From Bacteroidia bacterium (lineage in GTDB: Bacteria; Bacteroidota; Bacteroidia; J057), in the NCBI GenBank assembly GCA_030430575.1, contig JAUIKF010000030.1:1-64000 (forward strand): a DNA stretch of 64,000 nucleotides, read 5' to 3'. Position numbers and translations under genes: made by a program. The notes beneath the pieces are model-generated. The model was not told where the DNA came from. It saw only the letters and a program-made list of their open reading frames with translations, and ran no database searches. Of this stretch, positions 5,978 through 14,022 are shown in pieces (positions within the stretch are counted from its first letter, which is position 1; every line of letters begins with the position of its first letter).

Positions 5978-8368
5978 CTACTCATACTTCAGATTCTCCA
6001 CCGGATTTGCCGTCGCAGCCTTATAAGCGTGGTATCCTGTTGCAAGGACTGTGACAGCCAGCGTGGCTAGCAATACGAGGACAAAGACCATCAAGCTAAT
6101 GGTACCATGATACTCAAAGCTCTTGAGCCAGTCTGTCATGAAGTACCAGGCGAAGCCAAAAGCAGGCAAAGCCGCGATGCCGATCAATAAGGCAAATTCT
6201 TTCACGAGCAGGCTTATCAGGCCACTGGTGCGGGCACCGAGGACCTTGCGAATACTTATCTCCTTGGAGCGCTGCTCTGCGGTGTAGGAGGCAAGGCCGA
6301 GCAAGCCTAGGCAAGCGATGATGATGGTCATCAAGGTAAACCCTAGGAAAAGGCGGCCGCGCAGGCGATCTGTTTCGTATTGATCCCAAAAGCGCTCATC
6401 CAGGAAGGTGTATTCAAAAGGAATGGTGGGGAAAACTTCTTCCCAGGTGGATTTCATGTAGCCTACCGTCTTTTCGATATCGCCTTCGGCCTTGACCATC
6501 ACAACGCCGTTGTTGAAGTTAGGGATGAACATGAGGGGCTCGATAGGATTGTACAGGGCCTGTTGGTGGAAGTCTTTGACGACGCCGATTACTGTAGAGG
6601 TGGGCAAAGTGTCTGCCACCCCAAAGCGCACCTTTTTCCCTATCGGATTAGTCCAACTCATGCGCTTTACCATGGCCTCATTGACAATGACGGCAGCCGA
6701 GGAGTCTGACCCAAATTCTTGAGAGAAATTGCGCCCTGCTACAATTTTCATGTCCAAGGTAGGAAAGTAGTCAAAGTCTACCCGGTAATTGTCCACGCCC
6801 TTTTGTTCCATTACCCCTTCTTTTGTTTCAAGGCTAAACAACCTTTTGCTAAACCCATATCCAGGTGACGTACTAGCCGTTCCCAGCCGATTGATGTCGG
6901 GACTTTCCAAGAACTTATCGCGAAGAACAGGCCATTTCTCACGGAGTTCCCGGTTGTTGAGGTTAAAGCGCACAATCTGTTCTTTGTCAAAGCCGAGGTC
7001 TTTGTCCTGCACATATTGCATCTGGTTGTAGATGATGGTTGTTCCTGCAAACATGAACATCGAAATGGCAAATTGCATCACGACCAGTACCTTACGAAAG
7101 ATTTTGGCACCTGATTTCCCCACATGTACGCCCTTGATCGCAAAAACAGGCTGGAAGGAGGAGAGGTAAAAAGCGGGATAGCTGCCGCCCAAAATACCGG
7201 TGATCAGCATGATGCCCATCAAGATCCACAAGACATTGCCTGTCCCTAGGGCTGCAAATTGCAGATTTAAGCCTAAGGAACTATTGATCAAAGGCACTAC
7301 GCCCCAGAGCAATAATAAGCTCGCCCCAAAGGCGATCAAGGTCAGGAGCATAGACTCTGACAGAAACTGGGTCATGAGCCAGCCTCGCTCTGCGCCCAGC
7401 ACCTTCCGCATGCCCACTTCCAGCGACCGCGAAGAGGAACGCGCCGTCGATAGGTTCATATAATTGATGCAAGCAATCAGGAGCAAAAACAGCCCCACGG
7501 CGGAGAAAATATAAATGTAGCGAATGTCTCCTAATGACTCTGGTTCGCCTTCAAAAGTAGACTTCAAGTGAATATCCTTGATCGGCCAAAGCTCATATTT
7601 GACAGTGATCCCATAGTCTGAGAAAATGGGTTCCACATGCTTCGTGATGACTTCTGGCAACTTTGCCTCAAAGGCTTTGGGGTCAGCATTTTCATTCAAC
7701 AGCACATAGGAATAAATCCCAAAACCTCCCCAACTGCCAGGGCCAGGATTCATCATTCCTGGAACAGTCTGGGTAGAAATCAATGCGCGGGCAATGATAT
7801 GAGAATTGGAGGGCATATCTTCAATGACACCCGTCACTTCAAAAGTCAGATCTCCATCGGATTTCAACGTTTGCCCAATAGGGTTTTGATCCGCAAAAAG
7901 TTTATCAGCGATGCTTTTGTTAATGACCATCGCATTGGGTTTATCGAGGGCAGAGGCAGGATCTCCTTTGATGAAATTGAAGGTGAAAATGTCAAATATG
8001 GTAGAGTCGACAAAGAAGACATCATCTTCAAAAAAGTTCTTCCCATCCAGTTCCAGTCGTGTCCTCCCATTGCCAATAAACCGCACATATTCCTCCACCT
8101 CAGGATAATCAGCCTTCAAAGTCATGGCCAGCGGCTGTTGGGTCACCGACCAGCGGAAGTTATCATCTGGCTCAGTAATATCTGAGGAGATGCGAAAAAT
8201 GCGGTCCGCCTTTTCATGGTGACTGTCATAACTCAGCTCATTCACCAGATACAGCAAAATCAGCATGCTAGAAGCCAGGCCGATCGTAAGGCCCAAGATA
8301 TTGAGCAAGCTGTAGGCAGGGTGGCGGAAGAGATGTCTGACGGCGATTTTGAGGTAATTTTTGATCAT
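5978..8368 (-). CDS. MacB/FtsX-type ABC transporter permease
   Basis: A 796-residue membrane protein with the duplicated MacB architecture: N-terminal membrane segment (HPAYSLLNILGLTIGLAS), a periplasmic core domain with the SYDSHHEKADRIFRI motif, an FtsX three-helix unit near residues 270 to 410 with the signature RSRSLEVGMRKVLGAERGWL split by short gaps, a second core domain, and a final FtsX unit with QRSKEISIRKVLGA. Such permeases work with a MacB ATPase in mechanotransmission or lipoprotein/drug export rather than channel transport. No ATPase gene is nearby. The start at MIKNYLKIAVRHL is chosen because the 20 residues before it are polar and repeat-derived. Confidence 0.9.
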   Translation of the reverse strand: MIKNYLKIAVRHLFRHPAYSLLNILGLTIGLASSMLILLYLVNELSYDSHHEKADRIFRISSDITEPDDNFRWSVTQQPLAMTLKADYPEVEEYVRFIGNGRTRLELDGKNFFEDDVFFVDSTIFDIFTFNFIKGDPASALDKPNAMVINKSIADKLFADQNPIGQTLKSDGDLTFEVTGVIEDMPSNSHIIARALISTQTVPGMMNPGPGSWGGFGIYSYVLLNENADPKAFEAKLPEVITKHVEPIFSDYGITVKYELWPIKDIHLKSTFEGEPESLGDIRYIYIFSAVGLFLLLIACINYMNLSTARSSSRSLEVGMRKVLGAERGWLMTQFLSESMLLTLIAFGASLLLLWGVVPLINSSLGLNLQFAALGTGNVLWILMGIMLITGILGGSYPAFYLSSFQPVFAIKGVHVGKSGAKIFRKVLVVMQFAISMFMFAGTTIIYNQMQYVQDKDLGFDKEQIVRFNLNNRELREKWPVLRDKFLESPDINRLGTASTSPGYGFSKRLFSLETKEGVMEQKGVDNYRVDFDYFPTLDMKIVAGRNFSQEFGSDSSAAVIVNEAMVKRMSWTNPIGKKVRFGVADTLPTSTVIGVVKDFHQQALYNPIEPLMFIPNFNNGVVMVKAEGDIEKTVGYMKSTWEEVFPTIPFEYTFLDERFWDQYETDRLRGRLFLGFTLMTIIIACLGLLGLASYTAEQRSKEISIRKVLGARTSGLISLLVKEFALLIGIAALPAFGFAWYFMTDWLKSFEYHGTISLMVFVLVLLATLAVTVLATGYHAYKAATANPVENLKYE

Positions 8369-8525
8369 AGGAGAAGGGGGTATGAAAAGTTCAAATTCAA
8401 ACTCATGTCCAATCCTAAAGGTAATCATTGTCCGCTAGCAATCCTGCACCAATCGACCAAAAAGCAATTTTGGTAGATAAGATGATGGAAAAGGAGAGGG
8501 AGAATTAAGCGAGAAATGCGATTTG

Positions 8526-8624
8526 CCTTGACTTTGTGGGGGAATTAGGTAAAATATACCCTGACTTTGTGCATATTTATATATAAATTTACCCTGACTT
8601 TGTGTTATCGAATTATCTTTTATT
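8526..8624. repeat. 33-bp-period array upstream of DUF4143-type ATPase
   Basis: Three copies of a 13-base core start at 8526 (CCTTGACTTTGTG), 8559 and 8592 (both CCCTGACTTTGTG). Spacing is exactly 33 bp. The remaining 20 bases of each unit are AT-rich and not conserved. The last core ends 30 bases before the ATG of the ATPase gene. It is not a CRISPR: the core is short and the spacers are AT-rich leader-like sequence. It probably binds a regulator or the ATPase itself (inference). Confidence 0.88.
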
Positions 8625-8634
8625 TGAAGCAAGC

Positions 8635-10002
8635 ATGCTGTTTGAACGAAATATTTTATCAAAGCTTAGAGAGATAAGACAGAAACCTAATCGAAAGCCA
8701 CTTGTCCTAAGAGGTGCACGGCAAGTAGGGAAGACAACAGTGGTTAATTTATTTGCCAAAGAATTTGATTGGTATGTGTATTTGAATTTAGAAACGGTTA
8801 AGGACAGGGCCTTTTTTACCAAATATGATGAGATAGAAGATACTGTTGAAGCGATTCTTTTTACACATAGTATTCCAAAAGATAGCGAACGGATCTTAAT
8901 CTTCATAGATGAAATTCAAGCTGAACCTAAAGCTGTGGCAAGTCTGCGTTATTTTTATGAGAAATTTCCAAAATTATATGTCATAGCAGCGGGTTCCTTA
9001 TTGGAAACTTTACTTGAAGTCAAAAACACGTTCCCTGTAGGAAGGGTAGAATATTTGGTGATGCGGCCAGTTTCTTTCCTAGAATTCTTGTCTGCCATAG
9101 GTGAAATACAGGCGTATGAAGCGATTCAACAAATTCCGGTGCCTAATTATGCATATCAAAAGCTCATGGATTTGTTCCATACCTATGCCCTTATTGGTGG
9201 GATGCCAGAGGTAGTTCAGGAATACATCATGCACCGAGATTTAGTGAAATTAAAACCCATATATGACAGTTTGCTGGTTGCGTATCTTGACGATGTCCAG
9301 AAGTATTCTGGCAATGCAGTAAAGGCCGAAGTTTTACAAACAGCCATCCAAAGCCTTTTTAGGGAAGCAGGGAAACGAATAAAATTCTCAGAATTCGCTC
9401 ATGCAAGTTACACTTCGCGTGCTATGGGGGAAGCATTGCGCACACTTGAAAAAGCGATGCTCATACACTTAGTGTACCCTGCCATCGAAAATCAACTCCC
9501 TGCTTCCCCTAATTTACGGAAAGCCCCCTATTTACAGGCCCTAGATACAGGTTTGATGAATTTCTTTAGTGGGGTACAGGCTGATTTAATTGGTACAAAA
9601 GACCTTCATCAAGCTTACCGTGGGCGAGTGATTCATCATTGGGTAGGGCAAATGTTATTGACGGGGATGCATAGCCCATTGGATAAGTTGCGATTTTGGG
9701 TGAGAGACAAGAAGCAGAGTAGCGCAGAAATAGATTTTGTTCATTTACAAGACTCAAAGCTGATTCCTATTGAAATAAAGTCAGGGAAGGCAGGGAAAAT
9801 GTACTCCTTACGTCGATATATGGAAACCGCTAATCATGACTTTGCCGTCAGGATTTACGCAGGAGACCTCCACTTACAAGTGTTAACTAATCCTTCTGGA
9901 AGAAGCTTTTATTTACTAAACCTACCTTATTTTCTGGTGGAATTATTACCTCAATACATAGAGTGGATGAAAGAAGCTAGTAACTCATTGCCGATTGAAT
10001 AG
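8635..10002 (+). CDS. AAA family ATPase with DUF4143 domain
   Basis: A 455-residue protein. The N-terminal AAA_14 domain has Walker A GARQVGKT (27-34), Walker B ILIFIDE (87-93) and the AAGSLLE sensor region. The C-terminal half is DUF4143, with SSAEIDFV and IPIEIKSGK resembling the D...ExK core of PD-(D/E)XK nuclease folds. The family is widespread in mobile and accessory regions and its cellular role is unsettled. The ATG at 8635 is preferred over a GTG at 8602 that lies inside the upstream 33-bp repeat. The gene is monocistronic, AT-rich relative to its neighbours, and shares its repeat-leader arrangement with the second ATPase at 16617. Confidence 0.9.
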   Translation: MLFERNILSKLREIRQKPNRKPLVLRGARQVGKTTVVNLFAKEFDWYVYLNLETVKDRAFFTKYDEIEDTVEAILFTHSIPKDSERILIFIDEIQAEPKAVASLRYFYEKFPKLYVIAAGSLLETLLEVKNTFPVGRVEYLVMRPVSFLEFLSAIGEIQAYEAIQQIPVPNYAYQKLMDLFHTYALIGGMPEVVQEYIMHRDLVKLKPIYDSLLVAYLDDVQKYSGNAVKAEVLQTAIQSLFREAGKRIKFSEFAHASYTSRAMGEALRTLEKAMLIHLVYPAIENQLPASPNLRKAPYLQALDTGLMNFFSGVQADLIGTKDLHQAYRGRVIHHWVGQMLLTGMHSPLDKLRFWVRDKKQSSAEIDFVHLQDSKLIPIEIKSGKAGKMYSLRRYMETANHDFAVRIYAGDLHLQVLTNPSGRSFYLLNLPYFLVELLPQYIEWMKEASNSLPIE

Positions 10003-10086
10003 AAAGCTGACATAGGGCCGGATTACGCGAAGATCCAACTCACTTCCCAGAAATCCAGCCCAGCGCATTATTAATGGTTATCGTTT

Positions 10087-10223
10087 AGGTCTGAGCGTCT
10101 GAATGGCCGATAGTCTGAATGAAAAAAGAGGTATTCAAACTCAAACTCAAACTCAAATTCAAGCTCAATCTCAAATTCAAAATATCTTTCAGACCCTCAG
10201 ACCCTCAGACCCTCAGACATTCT
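10087..10223. repeat. Inverted short-word tract between convergent genes
   Basis: The left part contains GGTCTGAGCGTCTGAATGG and AGTCTGAATG, the right part AGACCCTCAGACCCTCAGAC (tandem AGACCCTC words), which are approximate inverted complements. Between them lie CAAACT and CAAATT hexamer repeats. It separates convergent genes and likely terminates both. Confidence 0.5.
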
Positions 10224-10224
10224 T

Positions 10225-12045
10225 CTAATCCCTGTCATACTTCATTTCTGAAATCCCTGTGCGATAGGAGAATTCACTGTTGAATGTACCATTTGGATTA
10301 AAGAAAGCCACCGTATCCAGGAATTGCTGGAATTTGGGGTACATCTTGCTGATGAGGTCTCGCCCGTTGACGAGGTTGCATATCTTGCCCCAGTGCGGTT
10401 TGGCACCGACGCCCATCAGGGCCTTTTGCATACGATCCATCATCTGGTCGTCGCCCATGGTTCCAAGGACGGCAGGGACATCTACCATGCAGGTAGGAAT
10501 ATTATTTTCACTGTATTCAGGCGACATGTAGGCATGAGATGGCTGTACAAATCGTGCGCAGTTCGGCGAACTGAGGTACTCATGTGACTCAGCAGACTTG
10601 CCTGCTACTTCCATGATTTTCTCTACCCCTTGCACAAAATTATTCGCATCATCTACCCCAAATCCTGGCTCTACGGAGTAGCCAGAGTTTTTGAAAACCA
10701 GCTTGCCCTGGTTCATGACGATATAGCTTTTGCCTATTTTTCCACTACCTGAAAGCAAGACGACCAGTGAAAGATCAATGATGATCGGCGTCATCTCAGG
10801 GTATTTATTCATAAATGCGACCAGCAAAGCCTCGGGCAATTCCGCCGCTGGCGTCTCTTTGTCTAATCCTGCGATGGTATCGGTATGGGTGCCGTCATAA
10901 CCACCGTTGGTGAGGATTTCTTCAATGAAATCGTGAAGCTTACGCTCTTTCTTTGGTTCCTCCGCGATAAGCTTATCGTATTCTTCCTTGGTGATTTCCG
11001 TTTGCACCTGAACACAGCAGGTGTGGTCTGGACCATTGTGATCCCAAGGGCGATGGGTTTGGTAGGGATTAAAGAAGAATTGGGCACGCGTAGGCTCATC
11101 ACCAGGTGCTTTGGTCCCTTCAGGGTCTATTTCATGGAAGAAACTGCGATCCAGCAATTTCGGTTTGAGGGTGCTCCAATTGGTGATCCAGAGGCGCTGC
11201 TTGAGGTAAAAGGTCTTTTTAACCTCTAATACTACTGAGTACACAATGCCCATAAGGCCAAACCCTACAACCGTAGAATGAAATTTATCATCATCCTGGA
11301 TCAGCGTGATATCTGAATGCTTTTGCTTAAACTTTTCGGGATCAGTGATCCCGTTGGTAGGTTCCAGGCGGTAGACTTTACCGCCAGCAGCGACCATGTC
11401 CATTGACTTCAGCATATCTGACATGCCAGGCACACGGATGCCCGTGCCGTGGGTGGAAGTAGCAATGGCACCATAGATTGTCTCTTGGTCAAATGCCGCC
11501 ATCGTCGGGATAGCCAGGCCTATATCATCTAGGTTTTTATTTAAGTCTTTTACCAACATTCCCCCTTCGCAGCAATACATCACATCCGTAGGCGTCCCCG
11601 CTTTAAACGTATCTGTCTCTAGCGTCAATTCTTTGTCAAGTCCTAAGGTATCCACCAACACATCGGTCGCATTGGCGACGTCAGAGAAGGAATGCCCTTT
11701 GCCTACAGCGCGGACCATGTGGCCATTTGCCTCGGCGGTTTTGACAATTTCAATGACCTTTTCTTTAGTCGTAGGAATGATATACTGAAGGGGCTGTACC
11801 CGCTCTTTGTGGATGGTATTTTCCCATGTTTGTTGATATAATACTACGTCAGTATTATCGGGACGGGGGATGATGGTCTCCTCTTTACCTTCTTTCCGAA
11901 GGACCTTGAGCTCGCAGAGAAATTCTTTGATGAAGGAGTTGGGGTTTCCTTTATAGTGTTCGTGGAGGGCTTTATGGATTTCACCATTGCGCGGATCTTT
12001 ACGCATCTGGCGGAAGAGTTTACGGATTTCTCTTAAGGTAGACAT
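10225..12045 (-). CDS. FAD-binding oxidoreductase, D-arabinono-1,4-lactone oxidase-like
   Basis: A 606-residue flavoprotein of the vanillyl-alcohol oxidase fold. The FAD-binding half begins near residue 85 (YIIPTTKEKVIEIVKTA), with VRAVGKGHSFSDV and, about 75 residues later, GAIATSTHGTG, the hallmark of aldonolactone oxidases. The C-terminal ALO-like half contains CMVDVPAVLG, AKPHWGKI and YPKFQQFLDTV. The HWGK motif is typical of sugar-lactone and alditol oxidases. The natural substrate is not evident; a carbohydrate or polyol is likely. An N-terminal extension of about 80 residues is unusual. No signal peptide is seen, so a cytosolic place is expected. It stands alone between inverted tracts. 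Confidence 0.83.
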   Translation of the reverse strand: MSTLREIRKLFRQMRKDPRNGEIHKALHEHYKGNPNSFIKEFLCELKVLRKEGKEETIIPRPDNTDVVLYQQTWENTIHKERVQPLQYIIPTTKEKVIEIVKTAEANGHMVRAVGKGHSFSDVANATDVLVDTLGLDKELTLETDTFKAGTPTDVMYCCEGGMLVKDLNKNLDDIGLAIPTMAAFDQETIYGAIATSTHGTGIRVPGMSDMLKSMDMVAAGGKVYRLEPTNGITDPEKFKQKHSDITLIQDDDKFHSTVVGFGLMGIVYSVVLEVKKTFYLKQRLWITNWSTLKPKLLDRSFFHEIDPEGTKAPGDEPTRAQFFFNPYQTHRPWDHNGPDHTCCVQVQTEITKEEYDKLIAEEPKKERKLHDFIEEILTNGGYDGTHTDTIAGLDKETPAAELPEALLVAFMNKYPEMTPIIIDLSLVVLLSGSGKIGKSYIVMNQGKLVFKNSGYSVEPGFGVDDANNFVQGVEKIMEVAGKSAESHEYLSSPNCARFVQPSHAYMSPEYSENNIPTCMVDVPAVLGTMGDDQMMDRMQKALMGVGAKPHWGKICNLVNGRDLISKMYPKFQQFLDTVAFFNPNGTFNSEFSYRTGISEMKYDRD

Positions 12046-12266
12046 AGGTAGTGAGAATAAATGAATGATGAATGAGGGAATGCTAAATTTTGAATGAAAT
12101 TAGGAGACATATTCCTTTTGTCGGGAAAAAAGGAGGCAAGGTAAATGGCAGGGGGCGGAGGAGATTTAATCCTCATAGATTCCGAGAATACATATTAGTG
12201 GATTTTTCCCAATTTCCCAACTTGTTATCCTTATTTGCAGCGGGTAAATTGGAATGTTGGAGAAAA
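12046..12266. other. Intergenic region without recognised gene
   Basis: AT-rich sequence upstream of the oxidoreductase gene, which reads on the minus strand. No convincing open frame, RNA gene or promoter match was found; it precedes two palindromes. Confidence 0.5.
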
Positions 12267-12303
12267 AAACACCTCGGAGGTTTTTAAAACCTCCGAGGTG
12301 TTT
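12267..12303. repeat. Perfect 18-bp-arm palindrome (CCTCGGAGG family)
   Basis: AAACACCTCGGAGGTTTT and its exact reverse complement flank a single T. It is a REP-like or terminator-like element of a type widely scattered in Bacteroidota. A sister copy is at 12315. Confidence 0.85.
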
Positions 12304-12314
12304 CATGCAAAAAA

Positions 12315-12360
12315 GACCTCGGAGGTTTAATCAACATTATTGGCTAAAACCTCCGAGGTC
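12315..12360 (-). terminator. Second CCTCGGAGG hairpin
   Basis: GACCTCGGAGGTTT (12315-12328) pairs perfectly with AAACCTCCGAGGTC (12347-12360) around an 18-base loop. It ends 10 bases from the stop of the T9SS protein gene and, with the neighbouring palindrome and its A-tract, is well placed to terminate that gene. Confidence 0.6.
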
Positions 12361-12370
12361 TGCACGCAGT

Positions 12371-13666
12371 TCATCGCTTCACCACCTGCCGCACAAATTG
12401 CAGCTTCGCCTCGTGAGTACCCACCAGCCAATACCTGCCTTCGGCCAGGTCAGCCATCGGAATCGTCGCTTCCCTTGCGCCTTGAGGCAAGTCTTGGGCA
12501 AACACAGTCCGCCCTTTGATGTCTATTAATTTTATATTCAGTGAAGGCATTTCTCTAGGGAATTCGATTGTGAGGGTCTCTTCTACAGGATTTGGATAAA
12601 ATTGTATGCCCACCAATGTCAAGGGAATATCGACGCTAGCAGTCGGATCATACATTCGCGTCGCAAACACATGGTTGTCACATTGAATAAATTTGATGTC
12701 CTGCGTGAGGACCGTATCGTTGACAACCTGACCAGTGACGCCATCTATGAGCAGCAGATGTGCGTCAAAATTATCATCATTGGCCACGCATACAAAGGTG
12801 CTCGAAAGCTGGTCATAGTCATCTGAGCCAGCCCGAAATCCCATGTTGAATCCGCCTAAAATAGGAGTCGCGCTTAACGGCGAAACGACTCCTGTCACAG
12901 AATCTACTTCTCCCCAATGCAGCGTATGATAGTACCGCTGTGCCATGGGGTCGTATTGTGTCGAATCAATCTGTGAATACATCCCATAGAGCTTATTGCT
13001 ATTATTGTCATAGGCGAGACTGAGGAGGGTTTTTGAAAGGGTAGGCGAATACAGCATATCGCCATTGGTGGCATCCAGGTAATAAAGCTTGACAGTGTTA
13101 TTGGTATCAAATCCCTGGAAGATATAGCGATGGTGATTGGAGTTAAAGGCTGAAGAGAGGTTCACTGTGCCGCCGACGCCAGGCAAATAAGCGACCGTAT
13201 CGATGGAGCCATTTTGCATGCTGATTGTGACAAAATACTCCTTCTGGGCGGTATTGTCCCACATCAATGCATAAGTCGTATCCGCTTGTAGGTCGTATTC
13301 CATCTGCTTGGGCGAATTGGTGCCAAATAATGGATTCGGGACGATGGGAACACTGCTGGTTGACGAACTATCTGTCGCTACCGTATAAAATACCTTTTGA
13401 CTAAAATCATCAATTCCCCAAAACAGAAAGTGCTGCCTGCTATGGTCAAATGCCTTGGAGCTATAGGCCGCGGCATTGGAGTTAGGGATAGTCAGGATGG
13501 GGATGACTGATGTGGTAAGTGGATCCATGACCACAAGTTCAAAGCTGTTGGCGGGATTGGCGGGGTCATTGGGCATGGTATTGCGCAGGCCGAAGAGGTT
13601 GAGTCCCTGAGAAAAGCCGCATGTGAGGGTGGTAATAAGGCATAGGAATAAGGAGAGCTTTTTCAT
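12371..13666 (-). CDS. T9SS-sorted secreted protein
   Basis: A 432-residue exported protein. The signal peptide MKKLSLFLCLITTLTCGFSQ is followed by beta-rich sequence with repeated motifs of the type YDLQADTTYALMWD and LDATNGDMLY, suggesting a beta-propeller. The last 80 residues form a T9SS type A sorting domain: PNPVEETLTIEF, then IKLIDIKGRTVF, then AEGRYWLVG and VVKR at the end. It is expected to cross the outer membrane by the Por system and to be released or anchored at the cell surface. The start at MKKLS rather than a codon 21 positions upstream is set by the signal peptide. Function is unknown. Confidence 0.85.
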   Translation of the reverse strand: MKKLSLFLCLITTLTCGFSQGLNLFGLRNTMPNDPANPANSFELVVMDPLTTSVIPILTIPNSNAAAYSSKAFDHSRQHFLFWGIDDFSQKVFYTVATDSSSTSSVPIVPNPLFGTNSPKQMEYDLQADTTYALMWDNTAQKEYFVTISMQNGSIDTVAYLPGVGGTVNLSSAFNSNHHRYIFQGFDTNNTVKLYYLDATNGDMLYSPTLSKTLLSLAYDNNSNKLYGMYSQIDSTQYDPMAQRYYHTLHWGEVDSVTGVVSPLSATPILGGFNMGFRAGSDDYDQLSSTFVCVANDDNFDAHLLLIDGVTGQVVNDTVLTQDIKFIQCDNHVFATRMYDPTASVDIPLTLVGIQFYPNPVEETLTIEFPREMPSLNIKLIDIKGRTVFAQDLPQGAREATIPMADLAEGRYWLVGTHEAKLQFVRQVVKR

Positions 13667-14022
13667 AGAAAATAAGCTTAAAAGGTTGGTACTAAAAGAT
13701 GGCTGTTGATGGGATAAGGGGCTTATCATTTTAACGGGCTAAGTAATTCAATGGGTTGCTAAGAATCCTATAGCAAACAGAGAAAACCAGGTTTTTATCA
13801 TAGCCCCCTTTCAACTCCACCCAAGCGTAGAATGTTCTGATTTCAGGCCTTGCCTATCTCATTTTCTTCAAAGATGTGTGGGGATAAATAAGGAATAAAA
13901 TTAAAGATGGAGATAAATCGCAATTTTACCCCTACCAAATAATGTAGATCAATGAGCCTGTTCTAGCTATTCAGGCACATTTTGGATAATTTTCTTTTCC
14001 TCAAAAGAAAAATCCTCGACCT
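13667..14022. other. Divergent intergenic region
   Basis: About 356 bases between divergent genes. It must hold both promoters, but no clear match to the Bacteroidota TTTG/TAnnTTTG promoter pair was confirmed, and no RNA gene or repeat was recognised. Confidence 0.5.

Noticed and set aside
7637-8185. Plus-strand frame of 182 codons opposite the MacB-like permease
   Set aside because: Shadow of a well-supported gene; no signal, domain or leader.
8602-8634. GTG start for the first DUF4143-type ATPase
   Set aside because: The codon lies inside the conserved 33-bp repeat core; the ATG at 8635 gives the normal family N-terminus.
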